Below, one piece after another: positions 9,811-18,755 of a stretch of DNA of 64,000 bases (the stretch's first letter is position 1; each line of letters begins with the position of its first letter). The translations under genes and the position numbers were made by a program. The notes under the pieces were generated by a model. The model saw only the letters and a list, made by a program, of their open reading frames with translations. It ran no database searches and was not told where the DNA came from. Origin of the DNA: Nocardioides sp. URHA0020 (GTDB taxonomy: Bacteria > Actinomycetota > Actinomycetes > Propionibacteriales > Nocardioidaceae); the NCBI RefSeq assembly GCF_000620705.1, contig NZ_JIAR01000025.1, forward strand, positions 371,418 to 435,417. Reading direction: 5' to 3'.

Positions 9811-10854
9811 CTAGCGCCGGTGGACCAGCACCAGGGCCCGGTCGTCGTTGCGCGAGCCGAGCGCGTCGACGAGCCGGTCGGCGCCGCCGGCGAACTCTCC
9901 GCGCAGCAGGCCCTCCGCCTGGCCGAGCATCCGGTCGATCCCGAGGCTGATGTCGCGACGCGGCGTCTCGACCATGCCGTCGGTGTAGAGCAGCAGCGCG
10001 TCGCCCGAGCGCAGCACCCCGGCGACGGTGGTGAACTCGGCGCCCTCGATCAGGCCGAGGACCGGTCCCTCCCCCTCGTGGACGGTCCACCGTCCCGAGC
10101 CGGCGTCGAGCTGCGCGGCGGGCGGGTGACCCGCCGTGCGCACCTCGAAGGCGCCGGTGACCAGGTCGAGGGAGAGGTGGACCGCGGTGGCGAAGCCCTC
10201 CTCCCAGCCCTGGCGCAGCAGGTAGTCGTTGGCGGCCGGCAGGAAGTCCGCGGGCGGCAGCGCCCCGAGCAGTCCGCCGAAGGCACCGGAGAGCAGCAGC
10301 GCCCGGGTGCCCGCCTGCTCCCCCTTGCCCGACACGTCCACGACGACGATCTCGAGGCGGTCGGACTCCGGCGTACGCACGGAGACGAGGAAGTCCCCCG
10401 CGAACGGCGTCCCGCCGGCCGAGCGCAGCGCGAGCTCCGCGGCCCACTCGTCCGGGAGGTCCGGGATGACCCCCTGGCTGAGGATCCGGTCGCGCAGGTC
10501 GATGAGCATCGACTCACCCCGGACCCCGGCGACCCCGAGGCGGGAGCGGCGGAAGGAGGTGAGCAGCACGATGAAGCACAGCAGGTAGAGCACGGTGATG
10601 GCCAGCACGATCCGGGTGGTGATCGGGTCCTGGCGGGTGATGGCGAGCATCAGCATCACCATCACGAACACCACGAACCACGGCAGCTGCCGGGGGCCGA
10701 GCAGCAGGCTGCCGAGCAGCAGCGGCACGACCAGCACCGTCATCGGCGCCGTGCCGGGCCAGGTCAGCACCACGGCGGTCACCACGAGGGTCAGCGCCAG
10801 CAGCAGCGTGAGGATGCCGTTGCCCCGCGGGATCAACCGTCGGCGAGCGCTCAT
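9811..10854 (-). CDS. Membrane SpoIIE/RsbU-type PP2C serine phosphatase
   Basis: A 347-residue protein with about four hydrophobic helices in the first 105 residues and a C-terminal PPM/SpoIIE phosphatase domain. Metal-ligand motifs are visible: GDFLV near 153, VVVDVSGKGEQAG near 170-182, TAGHPP near 240, and LLLYTDGMVE near 299. These are the usual Asp/Gly positions of RsbU and SpoIIE enzymes, which dephosphorylate anti-sigma antagonists. The sensor is likely the membrane part. It starts 28 bp after the nei gene and probably belongs to the rpiB-nei unit. Its partner (STAS protein or anti-sigma factor) is not in this window. Confidence 0.85.
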   Translation of the reverse strand: MSARRRLIPRGNGILTLLLALTLVVTAVVLTWPGTAPMTVLVVPLLLGSLLLGPRQLPWFVVFVMVMLMLAITRQDPITTRIVLAITVLYLLCFIVLLTSFRRSRLGVAGVRGESMLIDLRDRILSQGVIPDLPDEWAAELALRSAGGTPFAGDFLVSVRTPESDRLEIVVVDVSGKGEQAGTRALLLSGAFGGLLGALPPADFLPAANDYLLRQGWEEGFATAVHLSLDLVTGAFEVRTAGHPPAAQLDAGSGRWTVHEGEGPVLGLIEGAEFTTVAGVLRSGDALLLYTDGMVETPRRDISLGIDRMLGQAEGLLRGEFAGGADRLVDALGSRNDDRALVLVHRR

Positions 10855-10882
10855 GGTCGTCGGTCCTCGTCCTGGAGTGGCA

Positions 10883-11719
10883 TCACTGTAGTGCTCGCGA
10901 CCGGTACCTGCGCTGGCATTGGGAGCACCAGAAGAGGTTGCGGCCCTGGAGCTCCGCGGTGCGTACGGCGCGGCCGCACACGTGGCACGGCATCCCGTTG
11001 CGGCGGTAGACGTAGACCTCGCCGCCGTGGTCGTCGCGGCGCGGTGCCCGCCCCATCGCCTCCGGGGTGTGCTCGTCGCGGACGGTGTCGATCCGCCCGG
11101 TCCGCACGCCGTCGCGCATGAGCACCACCAGGTCGTCCCAGAGCGCGCGCCACTGGCCGACCCGCAGGGTGCTGCCCGGTCGGTAGGGGTCCAACCGGTG
11201 CCGGAAGAGCACCTCGGCGCGGTAGACGTTGCCCACCCCTGCCAGGACGCTCTGGTCCATCAGCAGGCCGCCGATCGGCGCCTTGCTGCGCCGGATCCGC
11301 TCCCAGGCGACGCTCGGGTCGGCGTCCGCGCGCAGCGGGTCCGGGCCCGAGCGCGCCACGATCTCGTCGCGCTCGGCGCGGGTGAGCAGCTCGCAGGCCG
11401 TGGCGCCCCGCAGGTCGGCGTAGCCGGTGTCGGAGACGAGTCGCAACCGGACCTGGCCGACGGGCTCGGGGACGACGGGCTCGTCGGCGTGCACGTCGAA
11501 CCTGCCGTAGAGGCCCAGGTGGACGTGCACGAACCGGTCGTCGGGGAAGGCGATGAAGAGGTGCTTGCCCCACGCCTCGGCACCGACCAGCACCTGCCCG
11601 TCCACCTGCGCCGCAGAGCCCGCGAAGCGTCCCTGCGGGCTGCTCGCCCCGACCACCCGGCCACCGAAGGTCGCGGTCAGCTCGTCGGCGAGGCGGTGGA
11701 GGGTATGGCCCTCAGGCAT
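10883..11719 (-). CDS. nei: Fpg/Nei-family DNA glycosylase (Nei2-like)
   Basis: This base-excision repair enzyme removes oxidised bases and cleaves the AP site. It has 278 residues. The catalytic N-terminus is Pro2-Glu3 (MPEGHTLHRLAD), which fits the Nei group better than Fpg. A helix-two-turn-helix lies around LAGVGNVYRAEVL, and a C-terminal zinc finger reads CHVC...CSQC. The start at 11719 is required for the N-terminal proline nucleophile. Its first 8 bp overlap the rpiB stop, so translation is coupled. M. tuberculosis has the same nei2-rpiB order. Confidence 0.92.
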   Translation of the reverse strand: MPEGHTLHRLADELTATFGGRVVGASSPQGRFAGSAAQVDGQVLVGAEAWGKHLFIAFPDDRFVHVHLGLYGRFDVHADEPVVPEPVGQVRLRLVSDTGYADLRGATACELLTRAERDEIVARSGPDPLRADADPSVAWERIRRSKAPIGGLLMDQSVLAGVGNVYRAEVLFRHRLDPYRPGSTLRVGQWRALWDDLVVLMRDGVRTGRIDTVRDEHTPEAMGRAPRRDDHGGEVYVYRRNGMPCHVCGRAVRTAELQGRNLFWCSQCQRRYRSRALQ

Positions 11720-12209
11720 CGGCCGGGCGCTCAGGCAGCGGCGGCAGGTCGCCGCTCGCCTCGTACGCCGTGAGCTCGTCGATCCGGCGCTGGTGGCGCT
11801 CGGCACCCGAGAACGGCTCGGCGAGGAAGAGCTCGACGAAGCGCGTCATGTCCTCCAGCGAGTGCATCCGGCCGCCGACGGCGACGACGTTCGCGTCGTT
11901 GTGCTGGCGGCCAAGCAGCGCGGTCTCCTCCGACCAGGCCAGCGCGCAGCGGATGCCGGCGACCTTGTTGGCCGCGATCTGCTCGCCGTTGCCCGATCCA
12001 CCGATCACCACACCGAGGCTGTCCTGGCCCGCGGCCCGCTCCTGGGCCACGGCGGAGGCGGCGCGCAGGCAGAAGACGGGGTAGTCGTCGTCGGCGTCGT
12101 ACCAGAACGGCCCGTGGTCGACGGGCTCGTAGCCGTGCTCGGTGAGCCAGGCGGTCAGGTGGTCCTTGAGATCGAGTCCGGCATGGTCGCAGCCGAGGTG
12201 CACGCGCAT
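11712..12209 (-). CDS. rpiB: Ribose-5-phosphate isomerase B
   Basis: It converts ribose 5-phosphate and ribulose 5-phosphate in the pentose phosphate pathway. It has 165 residues. The LacAB/RpiB fold is clear: MRVHLGCDHAGLDLK at the N-terminus with the conserved Asp and His, then GVVIGGSGNGEQIAANK (phosphate and substrate loop) near 68-85, and HNDANVVAVGGR. The sequence has SGNG where the E. coli enzyme has SGTG with the catalytic Cys, and so matches the Ser/Glu-type mycobacterial form. It overlaps nei by 8 bp and starts 12 bp after the esterase stop. Confidence 0.94.
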   Translation of the reverse strand: MRVHLGCDHAGLDLKDHLTAWLTEHGYEPVDHGPFWYDADDDYPVFCLRAASAVAQERAAGQDSLGVVIGGSGNGEQIAANKVAGIRCALAWSEETALLGRQHNDANVVAVGGRMHSLEDMTRFVELFLAEPFSGAERHQRRIDELTAYEASGDLPPLPERPADA

Positions 12210-12221
12210 GCGGTCATCCTC

Positions 12222-13127
12222 TCAGTCCTGCTGCTGCGGGCTGTACTGGCCCAGGAACCCGGCGGTCTGGCGCAGCAGCGCCTCGGCGGCCGGGAAGACC
12301 GCCGGGTGCCGCCAGAACCCGTGCAGCTGGCCCAGGTAGCGGGTGGCGGTGACCGCGACGCCGGCATCCGCGAGCAGCCCGGCGAGGTGCTCGCCCTCAC
12401 CGCAGAGCGGGTCGTGCTCGGCGGTGACCACCAGCGTCGGCGGCAGGGTCGCGAGCCGGTCGGAGAGCAGCGGGGCCAGGTCGGGGTCGTCGTGGTCGGC
12501 CGGCGAGGCGGCGTACTGCTGCCAGTACCAGGCGGCCTCGCGCGGGTCGAAGCCGTCGGCCCGGGTGCGGTACGTCTCGAACCCGGCCCGTGGGTCGAGG
12601 AAGGGGTAGATCAGCACGGCCGCCGTGAAGCGGCCCGGGTGACGCAGCGCGGCGACCAGCGCCAGGTTGGCGCCCGCGCTGTCGCCGTGGACGTACAGAG
12701 GGCCGTGGATCCGGAGGTCGGCGACGTCCCGGTTGTCCTCGATCCAGCGCAGCACGGTCGACACGTCGTCCGGCGCCGCCGGGAAGCGGTGCTCCGGCGG
12801 ACGCCGGTAGTCGACGCTGATCACCGCCATCCCGGCCCGGTTGGCCAGCCGCCGGGCGGCGGCGTCGTGGACCTCGACGTCGTTGAAGACGAACCCGCCA
12901 CCGTGCAGGTGCACGACGACCCCGGCCCGGGCCCCGCCCGGTCGGTAGAGCCGCACGGGTACGCCGTCCGCGTCGAGGTCGCGCACCTCGGCGACGTCCT
13001 CGCGCGGCTCGGCGGCCGCCGCAGCACGGGCCTGCGCCCGAGCGGCCTCGATGTCGTAGCCGTCGGTCCACACAGGGGTCTCGCCGGCGACCAGCTCGAG
13101 GGCACGCCGCGACTCGGGGAAGAGCAT
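12222..13127 (-). CDS. HSL-family alpha/beta-hydrolase (esterase)
   Basis: 301 residues with the hormone-sensitive-lipase signatures: HGGGF for the oxyanion hole near 94-98, YRRPPEHRFPA, and the nucleophile elbow GDSAGAN near 148. The catalytic Asp is likely in EHDPLCGEGE and the His in LGQLHGFWRHP. It hydrolyses short acyl esters in most characterised relatives; the natural substrate here is unknown. No signal peptide is seen, so it is cytoplasmic. It starts 18 bp after the channel gene stop and 12 bp before rpiB, in a minus-strand run. Confidence 0.88.
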   Translation of the reverse strand: MLFPESRRALELVAGETPVWTDGYDIEAARAQARAAAAAEPREDVAEVRDLDADGVPVRLYRPGGARAGVVVHLHGGGFVFNDVEVHDAAARRLANRAGMAVISVDYRRPPEHRFPAAPDDVSTVLRWIEDNRDVADLRIHGPLYVHGDSAGANLALVAALRHPGRFTAAVLIYPFLDPRAGFETYRTRADGFDPREAAWYWQQYAASPADHDDPDLAPLLSDRLATLPPTLVVTAEHDPLCGEGEHLAGLLADAGVAVTATRYLGQLHGFWRHPAVFPAAEALLRQTAGFLGQYSPQQQD

Positions 13128-13145
13128 GGGGCCAAACTAGTGCGC

Positions 13146-15113
13146 TCAGTCCTCCGCGAGCACGACGACCCGGTCGCCGGGGACCACCCGGAACGTCTCG
13201 GACTTGGCCGGGTTCACGCGGACGCCGAAGCTGGTCGTGCCGTCCGACAGCGCCACCGACTTGTAGCCGATCGCGGTCTCGCCGCGCCGGATGGCGCCGG
13301 CCACGACGGTCGCGAACTCGACCTCGGACCCGGGCTCGGCGTACCACTCGGCGGGTCGCAGGTAGATCTCGCTGCCCGCGTCGCCGAGGAGCTCCGAGAA
13401 GACCGCCTCGAGGCGGTGGTCCTCGGAGAGCTGGGTGACCAGCAGGCTGACGATCTCGCCGCTGACGACGACGTCGTCGACGTGCGCCACCTGGGCCAGG
13501 ACCCGGTTGCGGTCGTCGAGCATCTCGCTGACGACCGGGGTGGCCGAGCCCGCCCTGGCGAGGATGTCGCGCACGTGCAGCAGGGTCACCAGCGTGCGGG
13601 CGTCCGCGGCCTGCGCCTCGAGGTGGTCGGAGTAGCAGAGCACGATGACCTGGTCGAGATCGGCGCGCAGGTGGGCCTCGAGGGTGGCCCGGTCGGTGGT
13701 CGGGGCCGTGACGACGGTGACGTCGAGGTTGGTCATCGGCGGCAGGGCGGCCGGAGCGTACGACGTCACCACGGTCAGGGCCGAGCCGGGGGGTGCGTAC
13801 TTGTCGAGCTCCCGCAGCACGATCGGGGCGCGCTCGTTCCAGCCGAGCAGCACCGCCCGGGTCGGGTGGTCGTCGAAGCCGAAGGAGGTGCCCAGCCGGG
13901 TCAGGTCCGGGGTCGCCAGGGCGTCCGGGGCGCCGCGCAGGGTCGAGTCGTCCTCGGCCACGACGATCAGCGTGCAGCCGGCCACGAGGGTGTCCGGCGG
14001 CGGGTTCAGCTTCGGGCCGTCGTCGGAGATCACGCCGATCACACCGGCCAGTTCGTAGCCGAGCAGCGCGTCGGCGTACGTCGCGCCCTCCCCCAGGCCG
14101 TGGCCGTCGAGGAAGTAGATCTCGTCGCCGCCGTAGTCGAAGAGCTCGGTGTAGACGGCGGCCGCGCCGGACTGCCGCGAGGTCTGGACGATCAGCTTGG
14201 CGACGGTCTCGCGGATGTCGAGGAGCACCGTGCGGTCGGCGCCGACGAGCCGGGCCGCCTCCAGGTTGGTCGGGTTGCGGATCTCGGCGACGATGCGCGG
14301 GCCGTCGGGACCGTCGTGCGTCAGGGCGAGCAGCGTCTTGATGACCTCGCTGTCCGGGTCGTCGGAGGTCTCCGGGGCGAGCAGGATGACCGAGCGGGCC
14401 GATCCGTGGCTGCTCAGCGCGAGGTCGTCGAGGTCCATCGGCGAGCCGGAGCGGCAGATCACCCGGGTGCCGCGCAGGTCCGGGACCTTGGCCCGCAGGA
14501 TCTCCTCCATCTCGACCTTGTCGCGGTCGGCGAGGATGACGATCACCGGCTTCCTGCGGCTCTCGTTGGCCAGCGTCAGCTCGCTGACGATCGTGAAGAT
14601 CGAGTCCGACCAGCCGAGGATGACGGTGTGGTCCTGCTCGAGCACCGTCGAGCGGCCGCGGCGCAGGTCGGCGAGCTTGGCGTCGATCCCGGTGGCGATC
14701 ACACCGATCAGCGCGCTGACGATGAAGAGCCCGGCGATCGTGAGCACCAGCATCGTGAGCAGGAACTGCCACGACGCGGCACCGTCACCGGCGACGGTCC
14801 CGGGGTCCAGGGCGTGGAAGAGGTTCTGCATCAGGTCGCGGAAGAACGGGCGCGCCGGGTCGTCCGGCGACCGGAGCCGGAAGATCGCGACGATCACGGT
14901 GAACGCCAGGATCAGCACCACGGTGGTGACGCACAGCCACGCGATCAGCGCGGGCGTCCCGCGCGACATGCTGTTGTCGAACTGGTAGCGCAGCCGCTCG
15001 CGGAGCTTCGGCTCCTCCCGGTGCCTGCTCCGCGCCAGCGGGGTGGACCGCTCGGTCGGCGCCCCCATCGCCCTCGTCGCGCGCTGACGTGCCTGCAGAC
15101 CTGTCCGTGCCAT
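13146..15113 (-). CDS. CASTOR/POLLUX-related putative ion channel
   Basis: 655 residues. Two transmembrane helices (about 53-78 and 115-142) flank a segment ending FHALDPGTVAGD, which corresponds to the pore region of the CASTOR/POLLUX family. Two RCK/TrkA-N-like regulatory units follow, with nucleotide-fold openings VILGWSDSIFTIVSEL near 164 and VLLGWNERAPIVLREL in the second half. A final TrkA-C-like part ends at VVPGDRVVVLAED. Plant homologs are nuclear cation channels for symbiotic signalling; the bacterial role is little known. The ATG at 15113 has GGGGAG just upstream. A GTG a few codons upstream is an alternative. It is divergent from an MFS gene. Confidence 0.85.
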   Translation of the reverse strand: MARTGLQARQRATRAMGAPTERSTPLARSRHREEPKLRERLRYQFDNSMSRGTPALIAWLCVTTVVLILAFTVIVAIFRLRSPDDPARPFFRDLMQNLFHALDPGTVAGDGAASWQFLLTMLVLTIAGLFIVSALIGVIATGIDAKLADLRRGRSTVLEQDHTVILGWSDSIFTIVSELTLANESRRKPVIVILADRDKVEMEEILRAKVPDLRGTRVICRSGSPMDLDDLALSSHGSARSVILLAPETSDDPDSEVIKTLLALTHDGPDGPRIVAEIRNPTNLEAARLVGADRTVLLDIRETVAKLIVQTSRQSGAAAVYTELFDYGGDEIYFLDGHGLGEGATYADALLGYELAGVIGVISDDGPKLNPPPDTLVAGCTLIVVAEDDSTLRGAPDALATPDLTRLGTSFGFDDHPTRAVLLGWNERAPIVLRELDKYAPPGSALTVVTSYAPAALPPMTNLDVTVVTAPTTDRATLEAHLRADLDQVIVLCYSDHLEAQAADARTLVTLLHVRDILARAGSATPVVSEMLDDRNRVLAQVAHVDDVVVSGEIVSLLVTQLSEDHRLEAVFSELLGDAGSEIYLRPAEWYAEPGSEVEFATVVAGAIRRGETAIGYKSVALSDGTTSFGVRVNPAKSETFRVVPGDRVVVLAED

Positions 15114-15227
15114 GAACTCCCCCACGCCGTGTGTACCTCGGACCATCGTCCCGTACGGCGTCCTCCTGAGCACCGCTTTCCTCGGAACTCCTGAGTCACC
15201 GCGACGCGCGGCGTGCCACCATGCGCC

Positions 15228-16418
15228 ATGCAGAACTCGCGGGCTCGCGTCGCCACCGCTGCCGGATTCGGGACCCAGGGGCTGATCCTGCTCAGCCTCA
15301 CCACCCGGCTGCCCGACTTCCAGGACAAGTGGCACCTGTCGGACGTGGACCTGTCGCTCGTCCTGCTGATGATGATCCTGCTGGCGGGGGTCGGCTCGGT
15401 GGTGGCCGAGACCCTCGCGAAGCGCCGCGACAGCGCCCTGCTGCTCCGCATCGGCCTGGTGGTCGTCGGGGTGTCCGTGGCGACGCTGTGCCTGGCCCCG
15501 AGCTCGGGCGTCTTCGTGGCCGGCATGGCCGGCTACGGCGTCGGCCTGGGCATGGTCGACGCCAGCACCAACATGCAGGCGGTGGCCCTGGAGCACCTCT
15601 ACGGGCGGCCGATCCTGCCGTCGTTCCACGGTGTGTGGACGCTCGGCGGCGTCATCGGTGCCGTGATCGGGCTGGCGACGGCGGACGCCTCGGTCGGGGC
15701 GATCGCCTTCGTCGGCGTCATCCCGCTGGTGGTCGCCTGCGGGCCGTTCCTGCCGCGCGACCACGGAGCCACCGAGCTCGCCACGGAGGTCGCCGTGCCC
15801 TGGCGCCCGATCGTCCTGGTCGGCATCGCGATGGTGCTCTTCTACATGGTCGACACCGGCGTCCAGACCTGGGGACCGCTCTTCCTCGACCACACGTTCA
15901 CGACGCCGCACCGGTACGTCGCGCTCTCGGCACTGGCCTACCTGCTCGCGAGCGGGACCGTGCGGATCCTCGGCGACCAACTGGTCTCGCGGCTCGGCGT
16001 CGTCCCGGTCCTCCGCGTCGGCGCGGTGGTCGGCGCGGCCGGGCTCGCGGTCGTGGTCTTCTCCCCCGCCTGGCCGGTCGCCGTGGCCGGGTTCGCCATC
16101 CTCGGTGCCGGCGTCGCCGTCGTGGCCCCGCTCAGCTTCTCCGCCGCCGCCCGGATCGCGGGTGCGGCCGAGGACGGCGTCGAGTTCGAGCCCGCCGTCC
16201 GGCAGGCGCGCGTGGACGCCGTGATCGCGCGCTTCAACCAGTTCAACTACGTCGGTGCGCTGCTCGGATCGGTGATGACCGGGCTCGTCGGCCAGGACTC
16301 GCTGCGGATCGGCTTCGCCGTCCCGATGGTCCTGGTGCTCGGCATCATCCCGCTCGCACCGGCGTTCGCGCCCCGGGTCGCGGCCGCGGTCAGTGGACCC
16401 CGGCCATCAGTCTCCTGA
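15228..16418 (+). CDS. MFS transporter
   Basis: 396 residues with about twelve hydrophobic helices and short loops, as in major facilitator carriers. Loop 2-3 has ETLAKRRDSALLLR, and YGVGLGMVDASTNMQAVAL matches the FucP/YfkF-like subgroup that often handles sugars or small metabolites. The substrate cannot be told from the sequence. The ATG at 15228 follows an in-frame GTG at 15213 and is preferred for its position directly before the first helix. It is divergent from the channel gene (114-bp gap). Its 3' end overlaps the convergent POT gene by 29 bp. Confidence 0.85.
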   Translation: MQNSRARVATAAGFGTQGLILLSLTTRLPDFQDKWHLSDVDLSLVLLMMILLAGVGSVVAETLAKRRDSALLLRIGLVVVGVSVATLCLAPSSGVFVAGMAGYGVGLGMVDASTNMQAVALEHLYGRPILPSFHGVWTLGGVIGAVIGLATADASVGAIAFVGVIPLVVACGPFLPRDHGATELATEVAVPWRPIVLVGIAMVLFYMVDTGVQTWGPLFLDHTFTTPHRYVALSALAYLLASGTVRILGDQLVSRLGVVPVLRVGAVVGAAGLAVVVFSPAWPVAVAGFAILGAGVAVVAPLSFSAAARIAGAAEDGVEFEPAVRQARVDAVIARFNQFNYVGALLGSVMTGLVGQDSLRIGFAVPMVLVLGIIPLAPAFAPRVAAAVSGPRPSVS

Positions 16419-17856
16419 TCGGGCGGTTCGCGGCGATCATCAGCAGGCCCACGACGATGGCCACGACGCCGATCAGCAGGAAGTAGCCGGTCTCGTCGTC
16501 GGGGTCGTAGTACGCCGCGAGCCGCCCCGACATCGCCGTGCCGAGCGCGACCGACAGGAAGTAGAGCGCCACCATCTGCGTGTGATACGTCGCGGGCGCC
16601 AGCTTGGTCGAGAGCGACAGCCCCACCGGTGAGATGAAGAGCTCGGCCAGCGTGAAGACGAGCAGCACCCCGGCGAGGGCCACGACGGACACCGCGTGGT
16701 CGCCGGCCGGCATCGGCAGGAAGAGCAGGAACGCGACCCCCATGAGGGTGGTCCCGATGCCGAACTTCACCGGGCTCGAGGGCTGCCGCGGACCGAGCCG
16801 GGTCCACACGAGGGCGAAGACGGGGGCCAGCGCGATGATGAAGATCGGGTTGATCGACTGCACCCACGACACCGGCATCGTCCAGTCGCCGAAGCTGCGG
16901 TCCAGGCGCTTGTCGGAGTAGACGGTGACCACCGTGAACTGCTGCTGGTAGAGCGACCAGAAGACGGCGTTCGTGACGAACATCGGCACGAACGACCAGA
17001 CCCGGCTGCGCTCCACCGCCGACACCGCCCTGCTGGTGAGCAGCAGGACGAAGTAGCCGATCGCGGCGACGATGGTGATCGCGACGACCCAGTCCGACAG
17101 GTTGCCGGCGTTCAGCACGCCCGTGAGCGCCAGGACGGCCACCACGACCACCGCGGCGACCAGGAGCACGACGTACCGGGTCCGCTCGTGCGGCTGCAGC
17201 GGGTGGGGCACCACGCGGGTGTCGTCGGGCAGCCGCTTGCGGCCGATCGAGTACTGCACGAGCCCGAGGAACATGCCGACCGCGGCGGCTCCGAAGCCCC
17301 AGTGGAAGCCCTTGTTCTCCTGCAGCCAGCCCGTGAGCAGGGGGCCGACGAAGGCGCCGATGTTGATGCCCATGTAGAAGAGCGAGAACCCCGCGTCGCG
17401 GCGCTCGTCCCCCTCCGCGTAGAGGGAGCCGACCAGCGACGTCGCGTTGGCCTTCACCCCGCCGCTGCCGAGCGCGATCAGGCACAGGCCGACGCCGACC
17501 CCGGCGATGCCGGGGATCAGCGCGAGCCCGATGTGGCCGAGCATCACGACGACGGCCGCGTAGAAGAGGGTGCGCTCCGCGCCGATCACCCGGTCCGCCA
17601 GCCACGCCCCGAGGATCGTCGCGAGGTAGACGGCCCCGCCGTACGCCCCGACGATGCCGGTCGCCGTGGCCTCGTCGATGCCCAGGCCGCCCTGGGCGGT
17701 CGAGTAGTACAGGTAGATCAGCAGGATGCCCTGCATGCCGTAGAAGCTGAACCGCTCCCACATCTCCACGCCGAAGAGGTTGGCGAGGGGGCGGGGCTGA
17801 CCGAAGAACCCCCGGTCGAGCCCGTCGGGCTGGTGCGTGTCGGTCGAGCTGCTCAC
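16390..17856 (-). CDS. POT-family proton-coupled peptide transporter
   Basis: 488 residues from the GTG at 17856, with about 14 hydrophobic helices. It carries POT/PTR signatures: EMWERFSFYGMQGIL in helix 1 (the ExxERFxYY motif), GAWLADRVIGAERTLF after helix 2, and FYMGINIGAFVGPLL in helix 5. It imports di- and tripeptides with protons. The start is uncertain: a TTG at 17889 would add 11 residues. The stop lies inside the tail of the convergent MFS gene, so the two 3' ends share 29 bp. Confidence 0.9.
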   Translation of the reverse strand: MSSSTDTHQPDGLDRGFFGQPRPLANLFGVEMWERFSFYGMQGILLIYLYYSTAQGGLGIDEATATGIVGAYGGAVYLATILGAWLADRVIGAERTLFYAAVVVMLGHIGLALIPGIAGVGVGLCLIALGSGGVKANATSLVGSLYAEGDERRDAGFSLFYMGINIGAFVGPLLTGWLQENKGFHWGFGAAAVGMFLGLVQYSIGRKRLPDDTRVVPHPLQPHERTRYVVLLVAAVVVVAVLALTGVLNAGNLSDWVVAITIVAAIGYFVLLLTSRAVSAVERSRVWSFVPMFVTNAVFWSLYQQQFTVVTVYSDKRLDRSFGDWTMPVSWVQSINPIFIIALAPVFALVWTRLGPRQPSSPVKFGIGTTLMGVAFLLFLPMPAGDHAVSVVALAGVLLVFTLAELFISPVGLSLSTKLAPATYHTQMVALYFLSVALGTAMSGRLAAYYDPDDETGYFLLIGVVAIVVGLLMIAANRPIRRLMAGVH

Positions 17857-17939
17857 CCGATGACCGTGCCCGGGCCGCACGCCCGGCAAACGGGCTCGGC
17901 ACAGCTGCGCCGCTGGGGCCGCGGCCGTCCCGGGACGTC

Positions 17940-18473
17940 CTAGCTGGGTCCGGGACCGCTCCAGTGCTTGTCCGGCTGCGGCACCGGGCGGCCCGGCTGC
18001 TCGCCGCCGCGGGCCTCGAGGTAGCTCGCCTTCGGCACCATCACCTTGCGGCGGAAGATGCAGACGATCGTGCCGTCCTGGTTGTAGCCGATGGTCTCAA
18101 CGTGGACGACGCCGCGGTCGTCCTTGGACCTGCTCTCGGTCTTGCCGAGCACGGTGGTCTCGCCGTACAGCGTGTCACCGTGGAAGGTCGGGGCGACGTG
18201 GCGCAGCGACTCCACCTCCAGGTTGGCGATCGCCTTGCCGGAGATGTCCGCGACGCTCATGCCGAGCAGGATCGAGTAGACGTAGTTGCCCACGACGACG
18301 TTCTTGCCGAACTGCGTCGTCTCCTCGGCGTAGTTGGCGTCGAGGTGCAACGGGTGGTGGTTCATGGTGAGCAGGCAGAACAGGTGGTCGTCGTACTCGG
18401 TCACCGTCTTGCCGGGCCAGTGCTTGTAGGTCGCGCCGACCTCGAACTCCTCGTAGCTGCGTCCGAACTGCAT
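17940..18473 (-). CDS. MaoC-family acyl-CoA hydratase/dehydratase
   Basis: 177 residues with a single hot-dog domain. The hydratase signature is NHHPLHLDANYAEETTQFGKNVVVG, read here in two parts: the Asn/His/Asp cluster and then the FG and G of the active-site loop. Members hydrate enoyl-CoA or mesaconyl-CoA esters. In mycobacteria a similar gene sits beside an acyl-CoA dehydrogenase (Rv2499c-fadE19), linked to branched-chain amino-acid breakdown, and an acyl-CoA dehydrogenase follows here after one small gene. ATG 18473 begins MQFGRSYEEF, which matches the usual start; ATG 18482 and GTG 18509 are alternatives. Confidence 0.85.
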   Translation of the reverse strand: MQFGRSYEEFEVGATYKHWPGKTVTEYDDHLFCLLTMNHHPLHLDANYAEETTQFGKNVVVGNYVYSILLGMSVADISGKAIANLEVESLRHVAPTFHGDTLYGETTVLGKTESRSKDDRGVVHVETIGYNQDGTIVCIFRRKVMVPKASYLEARGGEQPGRPVPQPDKHWSGPGPS

Positions 18474-18531
18474 GGCGCCCATGGTGCCGGTCAGCGCGAC
18501 GTTGCGCACCCGTTGCTACGCGTGGGTAATG

Positions 18532-18714
18532 TCACGAGCCCCCGCCGCCGGCCTTCCTGCGGTGCATCTTCGGCGCGTTGTCCGAGACCTCGGAGCCGTG
18601 GGCCTTCTCCTGGAGCGGACCGTCCTGGTGGACGCCCTTCTCCCGGGAGCTCTTGCGGTCCAGTGCCTCGCGCATCTTGGCCTTGAGGTCGTCGTTGGCA
18701 TGCGAGTCGGTCAT
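18532..18714 (-). CDS. DUF5302-type small protein
   Basis: 60 residues, highly charged, without cysteines or hydrophobic segments. The opening (ANDDLKAKMREALDRK) and the end (PKMHRRKAGGGGS) are like the small actinobacterial DUF5302 proteins, which end in a similar basic KxxRRKxG tail. The function is unknown. The high charge and probable disorder suggest a nucleic-acid or ribosome-associated role, but that is a guess. It lies between the acyl-CoA dehydrogenase and the MaoC gene on the same strand. Confidence 0.7.
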   Translation of the reverse strand: MTDSHANDDLKAKMREALDRKSSREKGVHQDGPLQEKAHGSEVSDNAPKMHRRKAGGGGS

Positions 18715-18755
18715 GGACCCACCTTCGCACGAGGACGCACAGGGCGTCGACCGCC

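Noticed and set aside
12397..14772. 791-codon open frame on the minus strand across the esterase and channel genes
   Set aside because: Arg/Pro/Gly-rich composition without any motif; it lies in another frame of two recognisable genes.
11553..15194. 1213-codon plus-strand frame
   Set aside because: It runs antisense over nei, rpiB, the esterase and the channel, and has the Val/Gly/Asp/His composition of a shadow frame.
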